This document shows positions 13,690-21,276 of a stretch of 21,626 bases of DNA, one piece after another (the stretch's first letter is position 1; each line of letters starts with the position of its first letter). Below the pieces are notes generated by a model. That model saw only the letters and a list, made by a program, of their open reading frames with translations, made no database searches and was not told the origin of the DNA. This DNA is from Anaerotignum sp. (GTDB lineage: Bacteria > Bacillota > Clostridia > Lachnospirales > Anaerotignaceae): assembly GCA_017442465.1 (NCBI GenBank), contig JAFRZQ010000045.1, positions 1-21,626 of the forward strand, read 5' to 3'. The position numbers were made by a program, and so were the translations under genes.

Positions 13690-13792
13690 AAGAAGATCAT
13701 CTGAAAAAATAAAAAGAGGGAAAACGATTTATTGGACTGCCCCAGATTGTGCAGACAGTACAAAAAAGAGCCCTGGTAGGAAATATTGAGTT

Positions 13793-14650
13793 TTAAGCGG
13801 AGTGGCGCAGCGTGAGCGGCGCCACTCCAGTTTTTAACTGGATGCGCAGATGATTGTAAAAATAGATGTAGTTGTCGATCAGTGCTCTGGCCTCGCTAAT
13901 GGTGGCAGGAAGATGTCTGTAGATGCATTCTGTTTTAAGAATGGAGAAGAAATTTTCTGCCATGGCATTGTCATAGCAGTTCCCGCGTCTTGACATGGAC
14001 GGAGTTATCCCATATTCTTTAGTCAGGTCAAAGTATGCTTGTGAGGTGTACTGACTACCCTGGTCGCTGTGGAGCTGCAACTCTGCAGCGACTTTCTTTT
14101 CCTTTTGCATAGCAAGGCGGATGGTATCCAGTACGAGATTAACACTTTGACTGGTTCCTGTTTTATATGCAACAATACTGTTGTCATACAGATCCCGAAT
14201 TACAGACAGGTAAAGTACACCTTGTCCGGTATGGATATAGGAGATATCCGTGACCCACTTGTGGTTCGGTCGGTCACTTTGAAACTCTCTGTTCAACAGA
14301 TTTTCGTACTTGTGGAGCTGCTGTCCCATCTGTTGCCACTTTCTTCGGCGACGAATTTCGGATAACAGTTCGTATTTCTTCATAATACGCAGAATTGTTT
14401 TGGGATTTCTGTGTATCTTCTTCGTATTTTTCAGCCATTTCCATATACGACGATATCCGTAAGTCTTGTCGCATTTATTTTGTTGCTCACGGATGATGGA
14501 GGCAAGCTCTGCATCACGTGTCGGCTGATCCAAGCGTTTGACATAGTCGTAATAACCACTTCGTGACACACCGAAGAACCGACACATCACAGATACCGGA
14601 TAACGGTTACGATTCATGTAAATGACCTGATACTTTGTTCGTGGCCTCAC
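13793..14650 (-). CDS. IS3-family transposase OrfB
   Basis: A 285-residue integrase-like transposase with DDE residues D135 (WVTDISYI), D196 (LHSDQGSQYTS) and E232 (MAENFFSILKTE); the D-35-E spacing is that of IS3. The N-terminal HTH_21 region precedes it (FFGVSRSGYYDY). It starts at a GTG that overlaps the orfA stop (GTGA). Its frame, -1 relative to orfA, is also open further upstream, so an OrfAB fusion by frameshifting is possible, though no clear A6G slippery run is visible. Confidence 0.93.
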   Translation of the reverse strand: MRPRTKYQVIYMNRNRYPVSVMCRFFGVSRSGYYDYVKRLDQPTRDAELASIIREQQNKCDKTYGYRRIWKWLKNTKKIHRNPKTILRIMKKYELLSEIRRRRKWQQMGQQLHKYENLLNREFQSDRPNHKWVTDISYIHTGQGVLYLSVIRDLYDNSIVAYKTGTSQSVNLVLDTIRLAMQKEKKVAAELQLHSDQGSQYTSQAYFDLTKEYGITPSMSRRGNCYDNAMAENFFSILKTECIYRHLPATISEARALIDNYIYFYNHLRIQLKTGVAPLTLRHSA

Positions 14651-14958
14651 TTCCTTCCTGTCAATCGCAGAAAATCCCGTAATAATTTGTTTTCCATTTT
14701 CAGTCGGTTGATCTCATATACCTGCTCAGCAACTACGTCTCTTGGCTGTGCATCTTTACGTGGACGGCCTTTAGGCCGAGGCATTATTCCTGCATCTATT
14801 TTCTTTTGTTTGCGATTATGGCGATTTACTAGATTTTCAAGCTGTTTTTTTTCCAGTCCAAAATGCATCGCTATTTCTCGCAAGGTCTGTCCTGCTTCTC
14901 GCATAGACATAATCTCAGGTTCAATTTCCTGTATTTTTGTGTATTTTCTTTTGCTCAT
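14647..14958 (-). CDS. IS3-family transposase OrfA
   Basis: A 103-residue DNA-binding subunit. The HTH is at about 20-45 (GQTLREIAMHFGLEKKQLENLV), with a basic linker PRPKGRPRKD and a leucine-zipper-like end (VYEINRLKMENKLLRDFLRL). Its ribosome site AGGGGG lies within the hairpin at 14965-15000. Confidence 0.9.
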   Translation of the reverse strand: MSKRKYTKIQEIEPEIMSMREAGQTLREIAMHFGLEKKQLENLVNRHNRKQKKIDAGIMPRPKGRPRKDAQPRDVVAEQVYEINRLKMENKLLRDFLRLTGRK

Positions 14959-14964
14959 GAAAAC

Positions 14965-15000
14965 ACCCCCTATGTAGGTTTATTTTCCTACATAGGGGGT
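14965..15000 (-). promoter_or_regulatory. Hairpin that masks the transposase ribosome site
   Basis: ACCCCCTATGTAGG and CCTACATAGGGGGT form a perfect 14-bp stem around an 8-nt loop, ending 7 nt before the orfA start codon. The orfA Shine-Dalgarno AGGGGG is in the 3' arm. RNA that enters from outside the IS would fold and block translation. Confidence 0.75.
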
Positions 15001-15057
15001 ACTTTTGTCTATTGTCCGTTTTTACTGGACCTGTACATATCATCGTTCCCTCTTTTT

Positions 15058-16083
15058 TTATTCAGTAATTCTTTTGCAGCTGTCCCTTTCGACGATGCGA
15101 TGAGGAACAACGATTTTTGTAGCCATCAGATTTGGATAATCTGCGTGATTGATGATCTGAGAAGCAGCCTCGTGTCCTAACTGGAAAGAGTTGATATCCA
15201 CAGAGGTGAGCTGAGGAGAAGACAGTTTTGCATACATGGAATTATTAAAAGAAATAATGGAAATATCATCCGGGATGGAGAGCTGCAGCTGTATACAGGC
15301 TCTTTCCAGTACCAATGCCAGCATATCATCACTGACAACGAAAGCTGTGGGTCTGTCCTCCTGCAAAAGGAGTTCCTTCAATGTTCCTAAATTATCATTC
15401 TGTATACTTTCGATTTCAAAGCAATATTCCGGTTTGACCTGCAGTCCATGCTGCAACAAGGATAACTGATAGCCGGATTTTCGGTCGAAGGCATAGAGAG
15501 CTTCATCCTTGCCACCCAGATAACCGATACGACGATGCCCTAAATCATACAGATAATCGGTTACTTCTCTGCCAGCCAGCAAATTATCGTTATCGATGGA
15601 GATGGTCTGGTTTGCGAGTTCGTTTGCCTTTCCGACGATCACATACAATAATCCGTGCTCGCACAGATAATCTACAACAATATCATCCTTGAAGGAATAA
15701 AGAAGGATGAATCCGTCTGCCATACCACTGCGATGAAGTGTCTGAATAGACTGTAAAATTTCTTCATAATCCTTTCCGGTGACAACATTGGTTGCGACCT
15801 GTTGCTGGTTACAGAAGCGGCTGATGCCGCGAATTGTTTTCAGATAGAAGGTGTTGTCATATACATCTACCTGGGACGGAGGAAGGATGATGCCGATCAT
15901 TTTCACAGAAGTATTTGTCTGTGTATCATTCACGGCAGGAGAGTCATACCCAAGCTGGGACATTGCTTTCTGCACTCTTTCCCGGGTTTCTTTACTGATA
16001 GCGGGATTGTCATTGCATACACGGGAAACGGTAGAAGGGGAAACCCCGGCCAGTTTTGCTACATCTTTTATTGTTACTGCCAT
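15058..16083 (-). CDS. LacI-family sugar-responsive repressor
   Basis: A 341-residue regulator. The start is the ATG at 16083 (MAVTIKDVAK) behind AAGGAAG; an in-frame ATG 102 nt upstream has no support. The N-terminal LacI HTH reads TIKDVAKLAGVSPSTVSRVCNDNPAISKETRERV, then a hinge and a periplasmic-binding-like ligand domain (IGIILPPSQVDVYDNTFYLKTIRGI, LGHRRIGYLGG, PTAFVVSDDMLAL, ISFNNSMYAKLSSPQLTSVDI). It is divergent from the PTS operon and probably represses it via the TTTGCA sites between them. The ligand is probably a maltose- or glucoside-type sugar, by context only. Its stop codon abuts the remains of a terminator arm at 15042-15059. Confidence 0.93.
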   Translation of the reverse strand: MAVTIKDVAKLAGVSPSTVSRVCNDNPAISKETRERVQKAMSQLGYDSPAVNDTQTNTSVKMIGIILPPSQVDVYDNTFYLKTIRGISRFCNQQQVATNVVTGKDYEEILQSIQTLHRSGMADGFILLYSFKDDIVVDYLCEHGLLYVIVGKANELANQTISIDNDNLLAGREVTDYLYDLGHRRIGYLGGKDEALYAFDRKSGYQLSLLQHGLQVKPEYCFEIESIQNDNLGTLKELLLQEDRPTAFVVSDDMLALVLERACIQLQLSIPDDISIISFNNSMYAKLSSPQLTSVDINSFQLGHEAASQIINHADYPNLMATKIVVPHRIVERDSCKRITE

Positions 16084-16117
16084 AATTGCACTTCCTTTTG
16101 CGAAACATATGATATGA

Positions 16118-16320
16118 TTTATGCAAATAATTTCTTTCTGTTTCATTGTACAGGAATGCAGGGGAGATGTCAATTCTTGGCACAATAAATTTGATGGTTG
16201 TGCAAAAATGTTTGCATAAATCTGGTATTAATTTGCACAAAATCTGATGCAAAATATTGTACATAATGTAGATTTGGCAGGATTTACTTATGAAACTCTT
16301 GCAAATTCAATGCAAATCAT
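16118..16320. promoter_or_regulatory. Array of LacI-type operator half-sites
   Basis: TTTGCA/TGCAAA half-sites recur through the intergenic region. TTTATGCAAA (16118-16127) is an exact inverted copy of TTTGCATAAA (16211-16220). TGCAAA-AATG-TTTGCA (16201-16216) is a perfect dyad. TTTGCA-N10-TGCAAA spans 16232-16253, and two TGCAAA-type sites lie near 16299-16317. Probably bound by the divergent LacI protein, perhaps with DNA looping. Confidence 0.65.
16145..16173 (-). promoter_or_regulatory. Promoter of the LacI gene
   Basis: Minus-strand TTGACA (16173-16168), a 17-bp spacer and TACAAT (16150-16145), 62 bp before the start codon. The operator half-site TTTATGCAAA at 16118-16127 lies just downstream, suggesting autoregulation. 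Confidence 0.75.
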
Positions 16321-16327
16321 GTATTCT
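16299..16327 (+). promoter_or_regulatory. Promoter of the PTS operon
   Basis: TTGCAA (16299-16304), 17 bp, TATTCT (16322-16327). A TGCAAA half-site lies within the spacer, so a bound repressor would block RNA polymerase directly. The 5' leader is about 50 nt. Confidence 0.75.
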
Positions 16328-16383
16328 GGTTGCAGAAAAAACAATGCAACAAAATGAAAACGAAAGGCGGAAGGGATTTAATC

Positions 16384-18558
16384 ATGAGTAGTACAACCAA
16401 TGCAGAACTGAAGAAGTTCATTCTTGCACCGTTGACAGGCAAGGTCGTTCCTTTGGAGCAGGTGCCTGATGCGGTGTTTTCTCAGAAAATTTTAGGTGAT
16501 GGTGTTGCGATCATTCCGGAAGACGGAAAAATCTATGCACCTGTAAACGGTGAAGTGGCCAGTGTTGCAGAAACATTGCACGCATATGGCTTTACATCTG
16601 ATGACGATCTGGAAATCCTGATCCATATTGGTCTGGACAGTGTTGCTCTGAAAGGGGAAGGCTTTACCAGCCATGTGCAGGTAGGTGATATGGTCAAGGC
16701 AGGCGATCTGATCGCAGAAGTGGACCTGGAATTTCTGAAAAGCAGAAACGTTCCTACGATTACACCGGTCCTGATCTGTGATGATGCAGATGAACTGCCT
16801 ATGCACACAGTGGAAGGTAATGTAACTGCAGGTAAGGACACAGTGATCACACTGGGCGAAATTCCCGAAAGAACAGTAGAAATGATTACAGAAGAGCCTG
16901 CAGCAGAACCAACAGAAGAACCCAAGAAAAAGAAAGGGATCAATTTTGACTTTCTGCAAAAACTGGGCAAGGTACTGATGACAGTTATTGCAGTTATGCC
17001 TGCAGCAGGTATTATGCTGAGTATCGGTAAATTGTTCCAGATGGCAGATCTGTCCTTCCTGATGATCGTTGGTTCCACCATGGAAAACATCGGTTGGGCT
17101 ATCATTACCAATCTGCATATCCTGTTTGCGGCAGCCATCGGTGGCTCCTGGGCGAAGGAAAGAGCCGGCGGTGCCTTTGCGGCGATCATTGCATTTATCC
17201 TGATCAACCGTATCACAGGTGCGGTATTTGGTGTAACAGCGGATATGCTTACGATGGAAGGTGCTGTTGTTAGTTCCTTCTTCGGACAGGAAATGCTGGT
17301 AGAAAATTACTTTACTTCCGTTCTGGGCTCTCCTGCTCTGAATATGGGGGTATTTGTTGGTATTATTTCTGGTTTTGTTGGCGGTACCGTCTACAATAAA
17401 TACTATAATTTCCGTAAACTGCCTGAAGCGCTGGCCTTCTTTAACGGCAAACGCTTTGTTCCCCTGGCTGTCATTTTCTACTCCACAGTCGCTTCCCTGA
17501 TCATGGCAGTCATCTGGCCGGTGGTTCAGGCAGGTATCAATGCATTTGGTATCTGGATCGCAGGCTCCTCTGCGACATCTCCCGTTCTGGCACCTTTCAT
17601 TTATGGTACGCTGGAACGACTGCTGTTGCCCTTTGGTCTGCATCATATGCTGACTATCCCTATGAACTATACATCCTTTGGTGGTACATATGTGATCCAG
17701 ACAGGCATCAATGCCGGTGCGGAAGTATTTGGTCAGGATCCCCTGTGGCTGGCTTGGGTAACAGATCTGATCAACTTCAAAGATGCCGGTGATATGGCAG
17801 CTTATGAAACCCTGTTAAATACAGTAACACCTGCCCGTTTCAAAGTAGGTCAGATGATCGGTGCGACAGGTCTGCTGCTGGGTATTGCATTGGCGATGTA
17901 TCGCCGTGTGGATGCGGATAAGAGAAGAAACTATCGCTCTATGTTCATTTCTACAGTACTGGCTGTTTTCCTGACAGGTGTTACAGAACCTCTGGAATTC
18001 ATGTTCATGTTCTGTGCGCTGCCTCTGTATGTGGTATATGCACTGCTGCAGGGCTGTGCTTTCGCCATGGCAGGGATCATCGATCTGCGTCTGCATTCCT
18101 TTGGTAATCTGGAATTTTTGACTCGTGTGCCTATGTCTCTGAAGGCGGGTCTGAGCGGCGATATTCTGAATTTTGTGATCTGCTGTGCAGCATTCCTTGC
18201 GATTGGTTATTTTGTTGCATACTTTATGATCGGCAAATTCCAGTTTGCGACACCCGGTCGTCTGGGTAACTACACTGATGAAAGTGAAGGCGAAGAAGCT
18301 GCAGCAGAAAACAAAACAAATGGCAATACACAGGCAGAACGTATCATCACACTGCTGGGCGGCAGAGAAAACATTACACTGGTGGATGCCTGCATGACAC
18401 GCCTGCGTGTTACTGTAAAGGATCTGGATAAAGTGGCTGAGATTGCTGAATGGAAGGCAGAAGGTGCACTCGGTCTGATCAAAAAAGACAATGGCATTCA
18501 GGCAGTATATGGTCCGAAAGCGGATGTTTTGAAATCTGATATTAACGATATTCTGTAA
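16384..18558 (+). CDS. PTS sugar permease, fused IIA-IIC-IIB (glucose/maltose superfamily)
   Basis: A 724-residue enzyme II that imports and phosphorylates a sugar. The start is the ATG at 16384 (MSSTTNAE) behind GGAAGGG at 8 nt; an upstream ATG at 16330 lacks a site. The IIA domain (about 8-150) is Crr-like, with the phosphorylated His81 in ILIHIGLDSVALKGEGF and His66 as partner. An acidic/lysine linker (about 180-200) leads to the IIC membrane domain (about 205-620), with PAAGIMLSIG and TEPLEFMFMF motifs. The C-terminal IIB has phospho-Cys670 in LVDACMTRLRV. Order and family fit glucose, maltose, N-acetylglucosamine or glucoside transporters; adjacent malQ and EEP genes favour maltose, not proven. 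Confidence 0.93.
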   Translation: MSSTTNAELKKFILAPLTGKVVPLEQVPDAVFSQKILGDGVAIIPEDGKIYAPVNGEVASVAETLHAYGFTSDDDLEILIHIGLDSVALKGEGFTSHVQVGDMVKAGDLIAEVDLEFLKSRNVPTITPVLICDDADELPMHTVEGNVTAGKDTVITLGEIPERTVEMITEEPAAEPTEEPKKKKGINFDFLQKLGKVLMTVIAVMPAAGIMLSIGKLFQMADLSFLMIVGSTMENIGWAIITNLHILFAAAIGGSWAKERAGGAFAAIIAFILINRITGAVFGVTADMLTMEGAVVSSFFGQEMLVENYFTSVLGSPALNMGVFVGIISGFVGGTVYNKYYNFRKLPEALAFFNGKRFVPLAVIFYSTVASLIMAVIWPVVQAGINAFGIWIAGSSATSPVLAPFIYGTLERLLLPFGLHHMLTIPMNYTSFGGTYVIQTGINAGAEVFGQDPLWLAWVTDLINFKDAGDMAAYETLLNTVTPARFKVGQMIGATGLLLGIALAMYRRVDADKRRNYRSMFISTVLAVFLTGVTEPLEFMFMFCALPLYVVYALLQGCAFAMAGIIDLRLHSFGNLEFLTRVPMSLKAGLSGDILNFVICCAAFLAIGYFVAYFMIGKFQFATPGRLGNYTDESEGEEAAAENKTNGNTQAERIITLLGGRENITLVDACMTRLRVTVKDLDKVAEIAEWKAEGALGLIKKDNGIQAVYGPKADVLKSDINDIL

Positions 18559-18583
18559 AGAATTAGGATAGAGGTGGATTTAT

Positions 18584-19441
18584 ATGAAACTTCTGACATT
18601 GAATACCCATTCCCTGCAGGAAGAAAACTATGAACAGAAACTGGAGTGGTTTATAGAGGGAATCCTTCAGGAAAAACCTGACATCATTGCACTGCAGGAG
18701 GTGAATCAGACCTCTGATGCAGCAGTGGCGGAAGATATCCTTTGGGAAGGATTGTATTCGATCCCGGCACAGGTTCCTCTGAAACAGGATAACCATGCGG
18801 CACAGGTGGTATATCGCCTGCGTCAGGCAGGGGTTGCGTGTCATTGGGTATGGCTTCCCATTAAACTGGGCTATGGAAAATACGATGAGGGGGTAGCGCT
18901 GCTGAGTCTTGGCAGAAAGATCACTGCAGCGGAGGCATTCCCGATTAGTAAGGTAAATGATTATCACAACTGGCGCACTCGGGCAGTTCTCGGGATGCAG
19001 GTGGAAGGCCTGACAGACTGGTTTTACACCATCCACATGGGCTGGTGGGATGATGCGGAAGAGCCTTTTCTGGATCAGTGGAAACAGTTGGAAGAGCGGA
19101 TTTCAGAGAAAAGGAGAAATAGATTTGTCTGGCTCATGGGTGATTTCAATGCACCTGATTTTGTTTCCGGACAGAGCTATGAATGGATCCTGACCAATGG
19201 ATGGCTGGATACTTACTCTGCAGCATTGGAAAAAGACAGAGGGATCACCGTTCCCTGTGTGATCGATGGCTGGAAAGAACGACTGAAGGATCAGGAAGTG
19301 AAAGCAATGCGTCTGGATTATATCTTCTGTAGTCATAGGGTCTGTGTAAAATCCTTTCAAGTGATTTTTAATGGGGAAAACAGACCTGTGGTTTCCGATC
19401 ACTTCGGTGTATTCATAGATACAAAGGAGAAAATAGTATGA
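18584..19441 (+). CDS. Endonuclease/exonuclease/phosphatase-family protein
   Basis: A 285-residue EEP-fold metal-dependent hydrolase. It has LLTLNTHS (3-10), the metal-binding Glu39 in IALQEVN, MGDFNAPDF (Asp and Asn of the DxN motif), LDYIF and the terminal SDHFGVF with catalytic Asp-His. Substrates range from nucleic acids to phospholipids and sugar phosphates. Its place between a PTS permease and malQ, overlapping malQ by ATGA, points to a sugar-phosphate or related role rather than DNA repair, but this is inference. No signal peptide. Confidence 0.88.
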   Translation: MKLLTLNTHSLQEENYEQKLEWFIEGILQEKPDIIALQEVNQTSDAAVAEDILWEGLYSIPAQVPLKQDNHAAQVVYRLRQAGVACHWVWLPIKLGYGKYDEGVALLSLGRKITAAEAFPISKVNDYHNWRTRAVLGMQVEGLTDWFYTIHMGWWDDAEEPFLDQWKQLEERISEKRRNRFVWLMGDFNAPDFVSGQSYEWILTNGWLDTYSAALEKDRGITVPCVIDGWKERLKDQEVKAMRLDYIFCSHRVCVKSFQVIFNGENRPVVSDHFGVFIDTKEKIV

Positions 19442-20958
19442 AAAGAACAGCAGGCATTCTGATGCCTATCACAAGTTTACCCGGAAAATACGGCATTGGC
19501 TGTTTCTCCGAAGAAGCATATAAATTCGTGGACTGGCTGCAGGCAACCGGTCAGACTTACTGGCAGATCCTGCCGATCCACCCCACCAGTTACGGTGACT
19601 CTCCCTATCAGTCCTTCTCCACCTTTGCAGGCAATCCTTATTTCATCGATCTGGATGCACTGGTGGCAGAAGGGGTGCTGATGCAGAAGGAATGTGACAG
19701 CATGGATTTTGGCGAGGATGAAACGGATATTGATTACGAAGCCCAGTATAACAGCTGTTATACTTTGCTGAGAAAAGCCTATGAACGAAGCAATATCAGC
19801 GAAAATGCAATCTATCAGCAGTTTGTAAAAGAAAACGAATGGTGGCTTTCTGATTATGCCTTGTTTATGGCACTGAAAAATTTCTTTGATGGTCAGTGCT
19901 GGTATGAATGGCCCGAAGATATCCGTCTGCGTTATGGTTATTCTATGGATTATTATCGCAGAGAATTGTATTATGAAATTGAATTCCAGATGTATCTGCA
20001 GTTTAAATTTTTTGAACAGTACTGGAAACTGAAGCAGTATGCCAATGAAAAAAATATTGGCATCATTGGGGATATTCCCATTTATGTTGCCATGGACTCT
20101 GCGGATACATGGGCTCATCCGGAACTGTTCCAGCTGGATGAAAACAATGTGCCTTATGCCGTGGCAGGCTGTCCACCTGATGGGTTTTCTGCTACAGGGC
20201 AGCTCTGGGGCAACCCTCTTTACCGTTGGGAATATCACAGAGAAACAGGTTATCAGTGGTGGCTGAGTCGTCTGTGGTATGTGTTCCGCTTGTATGATGT
20301 AACAAGAATCGATCATTTCCGTGGTTTTGATGAATATTTTTCCATTCCCTATAGTGCGGATTCGGCAGTGGACGGGCATTGGGAAAAAGGCCCCGGCATC
20401 GATCTGTTTCGCTGTGTGGAACAGAATCTGGGCTGGCATGAAGTGATCGCGGAAGATCTGGGCTATGTGACAGATTCTGTCCGTCAGCTGGTAAGGGAAA
20501 GTGGATTCCCCGGCATGAAGGTGCTGGAATTTGCCTTTGACTCTCGCGATTCTGGTTCTGCCAATGATTATCTGCCCCATAATTATCCGGAAAACAGTGT
20601 AGTTTATACAGGTACTCATGATAATGAAACACTGAACGGCTGGTTTAAATCGATTACAAAAGAAGAACAGCAGATGGCGAGAGATTATCTTTGCGATCAG
20701 AGAACACCGCAGAAATTGCTCCATCAGTCCTTTATTGCACTGGCGATGCGCAGTGCAGCAAGAATGTGTATCATTCCTCTGCAGGATTATCTGGGGCTGG
20801 ATAACAGCTGCCGGATCAATACACCTTCTACCATTGGCATCAACTGGAGATGGAGAGTAAAGAAGGAGCAGCTGACAGAAGAACTACAGCAGGGAATTCT
20901 GGCTACAACAATGCGTTATGGCAGAATGAACTGGAACAACCACAACGAAACGAAATAA
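19438..20958 (+). CDS. malQ: 4-alpha-glucanotransferase (amylomaltase)
   Basis: A 506-residue cytoplasmic GH77 enzyme that transfers alpha-1,4-glucan segments between maltodextrins, releasing glucose. Motifs seen are GDSPYQSFSTFAGNPYFIDL (53-72), GDIPIYVAMDSADTW (211-225), the nucleophile Asp292 in RIDHFRGF, the acid/base Glu339 in IAEDLGYV and the third acidic residue Asp395 in THDNET. Length is typical of the bacterial short form. Preceded by AAAGGAGA and translationally coupled to the EEP gene. Supports a maltose/maltodextrin role for the operon. Confidence 0.97.
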   Translation: MKRTAGILMPITSLPGKYGIGCFSEEAYKFVDWLQATGQTYWQILPIHPTSYGDSPYQSFSTFAGNPYFIDLDALVAEGVLMQKECDSMDFGEDETDIDYEAQYNSCYTLLRKAYERSNISENAIYQQFVKENEWWLSDYALFMALKNFFDGQCWYEWPEDIRLRYGYSMDYYRRELYYEIEFQMYLQFKFFEQYWKLKQYANEKNIGIIGDIPIYVAMDSADTWAHPELFQLDENNVPYAVAGCPPDGFSATGQLWGNPLYRWEYHRETGYQWWLSRLWYVFRLYDVTRIDHFRGFDEYFSIPYSADSAVDGHWEKGPGIDLFRCVEQNLGWHEVIAEDLGYVTDSVRQLVRESGFPGMKVLEFAFDSRDSGSANDYLPHNYPENSVVYTGTHDNETLNGWFKSITKEEQQMARDYLCDQRTPQKLLHQSFIALAMRSAARMCIIPLQDYLGLDNSCRINTPSTIGINWRWRVKKEQLTEELQQGILATTMRYGRMNWNNHNETK

Positions 20959-20994
20959 TAAAGATATATCAATTCATATAAGGAGGAATTTACG

Positions 20995-21255
20995 ATGAAA
21001 CAGTTTAATTACACAATTACAGATCCCCTGGGTATCCATGCACGTCCTGCAGGTCTGTTGGCAAAAGCAGCAAAAGCATTCCCTGATACAGTGATCATGA
21101 TCCAGAAAGGTGACAAAGAAGTAAAGGCTACACAGCTGATGAAACTGATGGGCCTGGGTGTAAAGGAAGGCGATGTTGTAACAGTAACAGCGGATGGTCC
21201 TTCTGAAGAAAATGCCATTGAAGTGATGTACAACACACTGGCTGAAAACCTGTAA
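20995..21255 (+). CDS. ptsH: PTS phosphocarrier protein HPr
   Basis: An 86-residue phosphocarrier that passes phosphate from enzyme I to the permease. The phosphorylated His15 lies in LGIHARPAG. The position of the regulatory Ser46 of Bacillus HPr is Gln47 here (VKATQLMKLMGLG aligned with LKSIMGVMSLG), so HPr kinase control through that residue is not expected. AAGGAGG precedes the ATG; it lies 36 nt after malQ and 21 nt before ptsI. Confidence 0.95.
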   Translation: MKQFNYTITDPLGIHARPAGLLAKAAKAFPDTVIMIQKGDKEVKATQLMKLMGLGVKEGDVVTVTADGPSEENAIEVMYNTLAENL

Positions 21256-21276
21256 TTGCAGCAGGAGGGGATAAGT

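Larger units (their letters stand above)
13733..15037 (-). mobile_element. IS3-family (IS150-like) insertion sequence, 1305 bp
   Basis: It carries orfA and orfB on the minus strand. The left end TGGACTGCCCCAG and right end TGTACAGGTCCAG (complement) are imperfect inverted repeats, with further scattered matches including GACA-TA-AAAAG. It is flanked by a 3-bp duplication TAT (13730-13732, 15038-15040), the size expected for the IS150 group. It appears complete. Confidence 0.92.
13711..15059. terminator. Bidirectional terminator split by the IS3 element
   Basis: AAAAAGAGGGAAAACGAT (13711-13728) and ATCGTTCCCTCTTTTTTT (15042-15059) are complementary apart from a 2-nt bulge. With the IS3 element and one TAT copy removed they form a hairpin with a 5-nt loop (TTATC), between the convergent DUF1349-like and LacI genes. 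The IS inserted within this loop. Confidence 0.8.

Noticed and set aside
13699..13796. Possible short peptide frame reading into the IS3 left end
   Set aside because: It crosses the IS boundary and has no ribosome site; the sequence is explained by the terminator arm plus the IS inverted repeat.
16492..17646. Long minus-strand open frame within the PTS permease gene
   Set aside because: The translation is His/Cys/Asn-rich and low in recognisable motifs; the plus strand encodes an intact IIABC permease.
19477..20724. 415-codon minus-strand frame opposite malQ
   Set aside because: It has no ribosome site or motif, while malQ on the other strand has all catalytic residues.
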